NCBI RefSeq assembly: GCF_021272385.1
Contig: NZ_JAJSDZ010000005.1
Coordinates: 620,001 to 684,000 of the forward strand
Length of the DNA: 64,000 bases
Reading direction: 5' to 3'
Source: Vibrio salinus
GTDB taxonomy: Bacteria; Pseudomonadota; Gammaproteobacteria; Enterobacterales; Vibrionaceae
The position numbers and the translations under genes were made by a program. Below are positions 61,811 through 64,000 of this stretch, piece after piece; the stretch's first letter is position 1, and each line of letters starts with the position of its first letter. The notes below the pieces were generated by a model that was not told where the DNA came from, ran no database searches, and saw nothing but the letters and a program-made list of their open reading frames with translations.

Positions 61811-62320
61811 ATGGGGCTGTTCGATAAACTTAAGAAGCTAGTGTCAGACGAAAACACCGAAACGGGTGCAATTGAAATCATCGCACCAATTTCTGGCGAG
61901 ATTGTAAACATTGAAGACGTGCCAGATGTTGTCTTCGCAGAAAAAATTGTTGGTGATGGCATAGCTGTAAAACCATCTGGCGATAAGATGGTTGCTCCAG
62001 TCAATGGTACTATCGGAAAAATTTTCGAAACTAACCACGCATTTTCTATCGAATCCGATGATGGCGTTGAGTTGTTTGTACACTTTGGTATCGACACAGT
62101 TGAGCTAAAAGGCGAAGGATTTACACGTATCGCTGAAGAAGGTCAAACCGTAAAAGCAGGTGACACCATCATTGAATTTGATCTTGCTTTCCTACAAGAA
62201 AAAGCAAAATCAACTCTGACTCCTGTTGTTATTTCAAACATGGATGAAATCAAAGAGCTAAACAAATTATCAGGCTCTGTTGTTGTTGGTGAAACCCCCG
62301 TTCTTCGTGTAACTAAGTAA
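61811..62320 (+). CDS. crr: Glucose-specific PTS enzyme IIA
   Basis: Phosphorylated by HPr-P; it passes phosphate to EIICB-Glc and regulates adenylate cyclase and inducer exclusion. The 169-residue protein shows [37 protein letters not shown], the two active-site histidines in NHAFSIE and [12 protein letters not shown] (about residues 75 and 90). Last gene of the operon before a terminator. Confidence 0.98.
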   Translation: MGLFDKLKKLVSDENTETGAIEIIAPISGEIVNIEDVPDVVFAEKIVGDGIAVKPSGDKMVAPVNGTIGKIFETNHAFSIESDDGVELFVHFGIDTVELKGEGFTRIAEEGQTVKAGDTIIEFDLAFLQEKAKSTLTPVVISNMDEIKELNKLSGSVVVGETPVLRVTK

Positions 62321-62350
62321 TCCCTATTATTTAGTAAGACGTTCAGACTA

Positions 62351-62375
62351 AAGGCGCATACCGTGCGCCTTTTTG
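62351..62375 (+). terminator. Terminator of ptsH-ptsI-crr
   Basis: AAGGCGCA (62351-62358) pairs with TGCGCCTT (62364-62371), followed by TTTT. It sits before the convergent ubiF end. Confidence 0.9.
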
Positions 62376-62386
62376 TCGTTGTCTTC

Positions 62387-63544
62387 TCACTTCAGACCAA
62401 TCGCGTATTTAAGCACTTCTTTTTTGATAGGCCCTGACCTGTCAGCAAATTTCAGCAATGCATTTCTTGCCAGCTTTACCGGGCCCAGTTCATTACTGAA
62501 TGTCTTATAGAAGAAGTCCATTCCCGACTGCATCGCAAGGTTATCCACAACCCGATGACGATAATATTTTTTCAACCCTTCTTCGGTAATACCCGACGCT
62601 TTGTTTATTTTCTGTAATAACGATTTCACGTCTTTAAAGCCCAGATTAACGCCCTGACCGGCGAGCGGGTTGATGGTATGAGCCGCATCACCGACAATCA
62701 CCGCTCTCCCTTTACTGTAGTGTTGTGCATGACGTCTGACTAAAGGAAAACCTCCTTTGTTTAACACGGTAAATTCCCCTAATTCGTCCGGAAAAGCCAC
62801 TTTGATCGCCTCTTCAAGATGCGAATTGTCCATCATCATCAACTGTTTGATACGTTGAGGAGCATCATACCAGACCAGAGAAGCCTGACTGCCCACAAAC
62901 GGCAAAAATGAACGGGGCCCGGAAGGATAAAACCTCTGCCAGGTTATATCCTGCTGCTCCCGATGTGTATCGATATTGATAAGCATACAATGCTGGCGAT
63001 AATCCCAGGCGGTAACCCCAATCCCGGCTAACTGACGAACTTTCGAATCTGCCCCATCCGCACCGATAATCCACTGAGCCGTTATTTTCTCACCGGACCC
63101 CAGAATTAATTCGACACTGTCATCACGCTGACGGAAAGATTGAAGCATATCCGGGCAATAAAACGTCACGGACGGCTCGTTGATTAACGACTGCCATAGT
63201 GCCAGCTGAAGCACCCGGTTTTCCACCATAAAACCCAATTGTTCGAGCCCGAGATGGTCAGCACTGAAACGGGTACGACACTCAGGGTCTTCCCAGGTTT
63301 CCAAACGCCGGTAAGGGCAGGCCCTCATCGAAACCACGGCTTCCCAGCACCCCAGCTCTGTTAACAATTCAACACTGGCCATTGAGACAGCAGAAATCCT
63401 TAAATCCGCCGACTGACTCTTTTCGAACGGAACCGGCTGATTATTTTCAACAAGCGCCACCGCCATTCCCTGCTTCGCAAGTCCTAACGCAAGGGCCGCA
63501 CCAACCATCCCTCCACCGATAATTACAACCTGGTGATTATTCAT
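62387..63544 (-). CDS. ubiF: Ubiquinone-biosynthesis FAD monooxygenase UbiF
   Basis: Hydroxylates the demethoxyubiquinone ring. The 385-residue protein has the N-terminal FAD motif VVIIGGGMVGAALALGLAKQG, the DG motif GADGADSKVR (about 160-169) and the second FAD motif IVGDAAHTINPLAGQGVNLGFKDV (about 285-308). UbiF over its paralogues UbiH/VisC rests on similarity of FVENNQPVPFEKSQSADLR-like and PYRRLETWEDP segments and position before miaB; moderate certainty in which paralogue. Confidence 0.88.
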   Translation of the reverse strand: MNNHQVVIIGGGMVGAALALGLAKQGMAVALVENNQPVPFEKSQSADLRISAVSMASVELLTELGCWEAVVSMRACPYRRLETWEDPECRTRFSADHLGLEQLGFMVENRVLQLALWQSLINEPSVTFYCPDMLQSFRQRDDSVELILGSGEKITAQWIIGADGADSKVRQLAGIGVTAWDYRQHCMLINIDTHREQQDITWQRFYPSGPRSFLPFVGSQASLVWYDAPQRIKQLMMMDNSHLEEAIKVAFPDELGEFTVLNKGGFPLVRRHAQHYSKGRAVIVGDAAHTINPLAGQGVNLGFKDVKSLLQKINKASGITEEGLKKYYRHRVVDNLAMQSGMDFFYKTFSNELGPVKLARNALLKFADRSGPIKKEVLKYAIGLK

Positions 63545-63781
63545 TTTTTACTACCGCTCAATGAGTTATAAAAACATATCAATGACATCTATTGTATCAG
63601 GTCAGAATTGTGAATTAAATTTTCTTATAAACCATGAAAAATAAAGGGTTAGATGAAATTCATCCTTTCCTGTACCGGATTGCAGTGATCGACTAGTCAG
63701 CCGAGTTTTAAAGCAGTACAATACGCCGCTTATGAGCGAACGGCTCTTATTTTTATTACTAACGAAACGAGCGAAAGAGAG

Positions 63782-64000
63782 ATGAGTAAGAAACTGCTAA
63801 TAAAAACCTGGGGCTGCCAGATGAATGAATACGATTCATCAAAAATAGTCGACCTGCTGAGTGCAGAAAATGACTATGAACTGACAGAAAATCCAGATGA
63901 AGCAGATGTCCTATTACTTAACACCTGTTCTATTCGTGAAAAAGCTCAGGAAAAAGTGTTCCACCAATTAGGTCGCTGGAAAACACTAAAAGATACCCGG
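63782..64000 (+). CDS. miaB: tRNA-2-methylthio-N6-dimethylallyladenosine synthase MiaB (partial)
   Basis: Radical-SAM enzyme that adds a methylthio group to i6A37 in tRNA. Only the first 73 codons are in the window, cut off by its right edge. They show the UPF0004 N-terminal domain: [19 protein letters not shown] and [19 protein letters not shown], whose cysteines bind the auxiliary Fe-S cluster. The ATG follows AGAGAG. The rest lies beyond 64000. Confidence 0.95.
   Translation, partial: MSKKLLIKTWGCQMNEYDSSKIVDLLSAENDYELTENPDEADVLLLNTCSIREKAQEKVFHQLGRWKTLKDTR

Overview
The window is a contiguous piece of core chromosome from a moderately AT-rich marine gammaproteobacterium of the family Vibrionaceae (Vibrio or a close relative; I cannot fix the genus). 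The call rests on a combination seen together only there: the quorum-sensing phosphorelay luxU-luxO with an adjacent Qrr small RNA, toxR-toxS next to htpG, the sodium-motor gene motY, and an rnfABCDGE operon. From memory, gene order also follows V. cholerae chromosome I closely in reverse (metG to miaB). I see no insertion sequence, integrase, prophage, CRISPR array or rRNA, and no clearly broken gene.

Layout. 1-10 kb: metG; a small inner-membrane gene under what looks like an NtrC/sigma-54 promoter; udp; a CBS-domain gene; a yvcK-like gene; luxU-luxO; the divergent qrr1 sRNA with its sigma-54 promoter and LuxO sites; uvrB. 10-18 kb: tRNA-Asn(GUU), then a tight operon rnfABCDGE-nth-gloA. 18-22.5 kb: qorB/qorR (ytfG/ytfH) divergent pair with an operator, motY with a sigma-54 promoter, rnt, and a Na+/H+ antiporter-family gene. 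22.5-35.4 kb (minus strand): glnS, fimV, truA, accD, folC, dedD, and cvpA-purF behind a PurR box. fimV carries eight exact-period 216-bp coding repeats. 36-41 kb: nagC without nagA or nagE, a CPA2 antiporter, asnB. 41-47 kb: rfaH, hemH, adk, htpG, then toxR-toxS. 47-50 kb: yfcE and a four-gene overlapping operon encoding two DUF1538 membrane proteins, a PII-like protein and a CBS-domain protein. 50-64 kb: yfcH-like epimerase, an SDR, a possible 21-aa membrane peptide, ybbN-like, nfeD-like, cueR, ligA, zipA, cysZ, cysK, ptsH-ptsI-crr, ubiF and the start of miaB.

Most genes are housekeeping. The points most worth a second look are: (1) the NtrC-type palindrome plus sigma-54 promoter in front of an uncharacterised membrane protein at 2313-3122; (2) the DUF1538/DUF1538/PII-like/CBS operon, which looks like a nucleotide-regulated two-subunit membrane transporter; (3) the homogenised 216-bp repeats in fimV and 123-bp repeats in rnfC; (4) a ROK-family (Mlc/NagC-type) operator-like palindrome in front of ptsH-ptsI-crr; (5) an unannotated 21-codon membrane ORF with its own terminator at 52040-52105; and (6) local absence of genes usually found here (nagA/nagE, qmcA, moa). 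All promoter and operator calls were read by eye, and family assignments come from protein motifs recognised without a database search.
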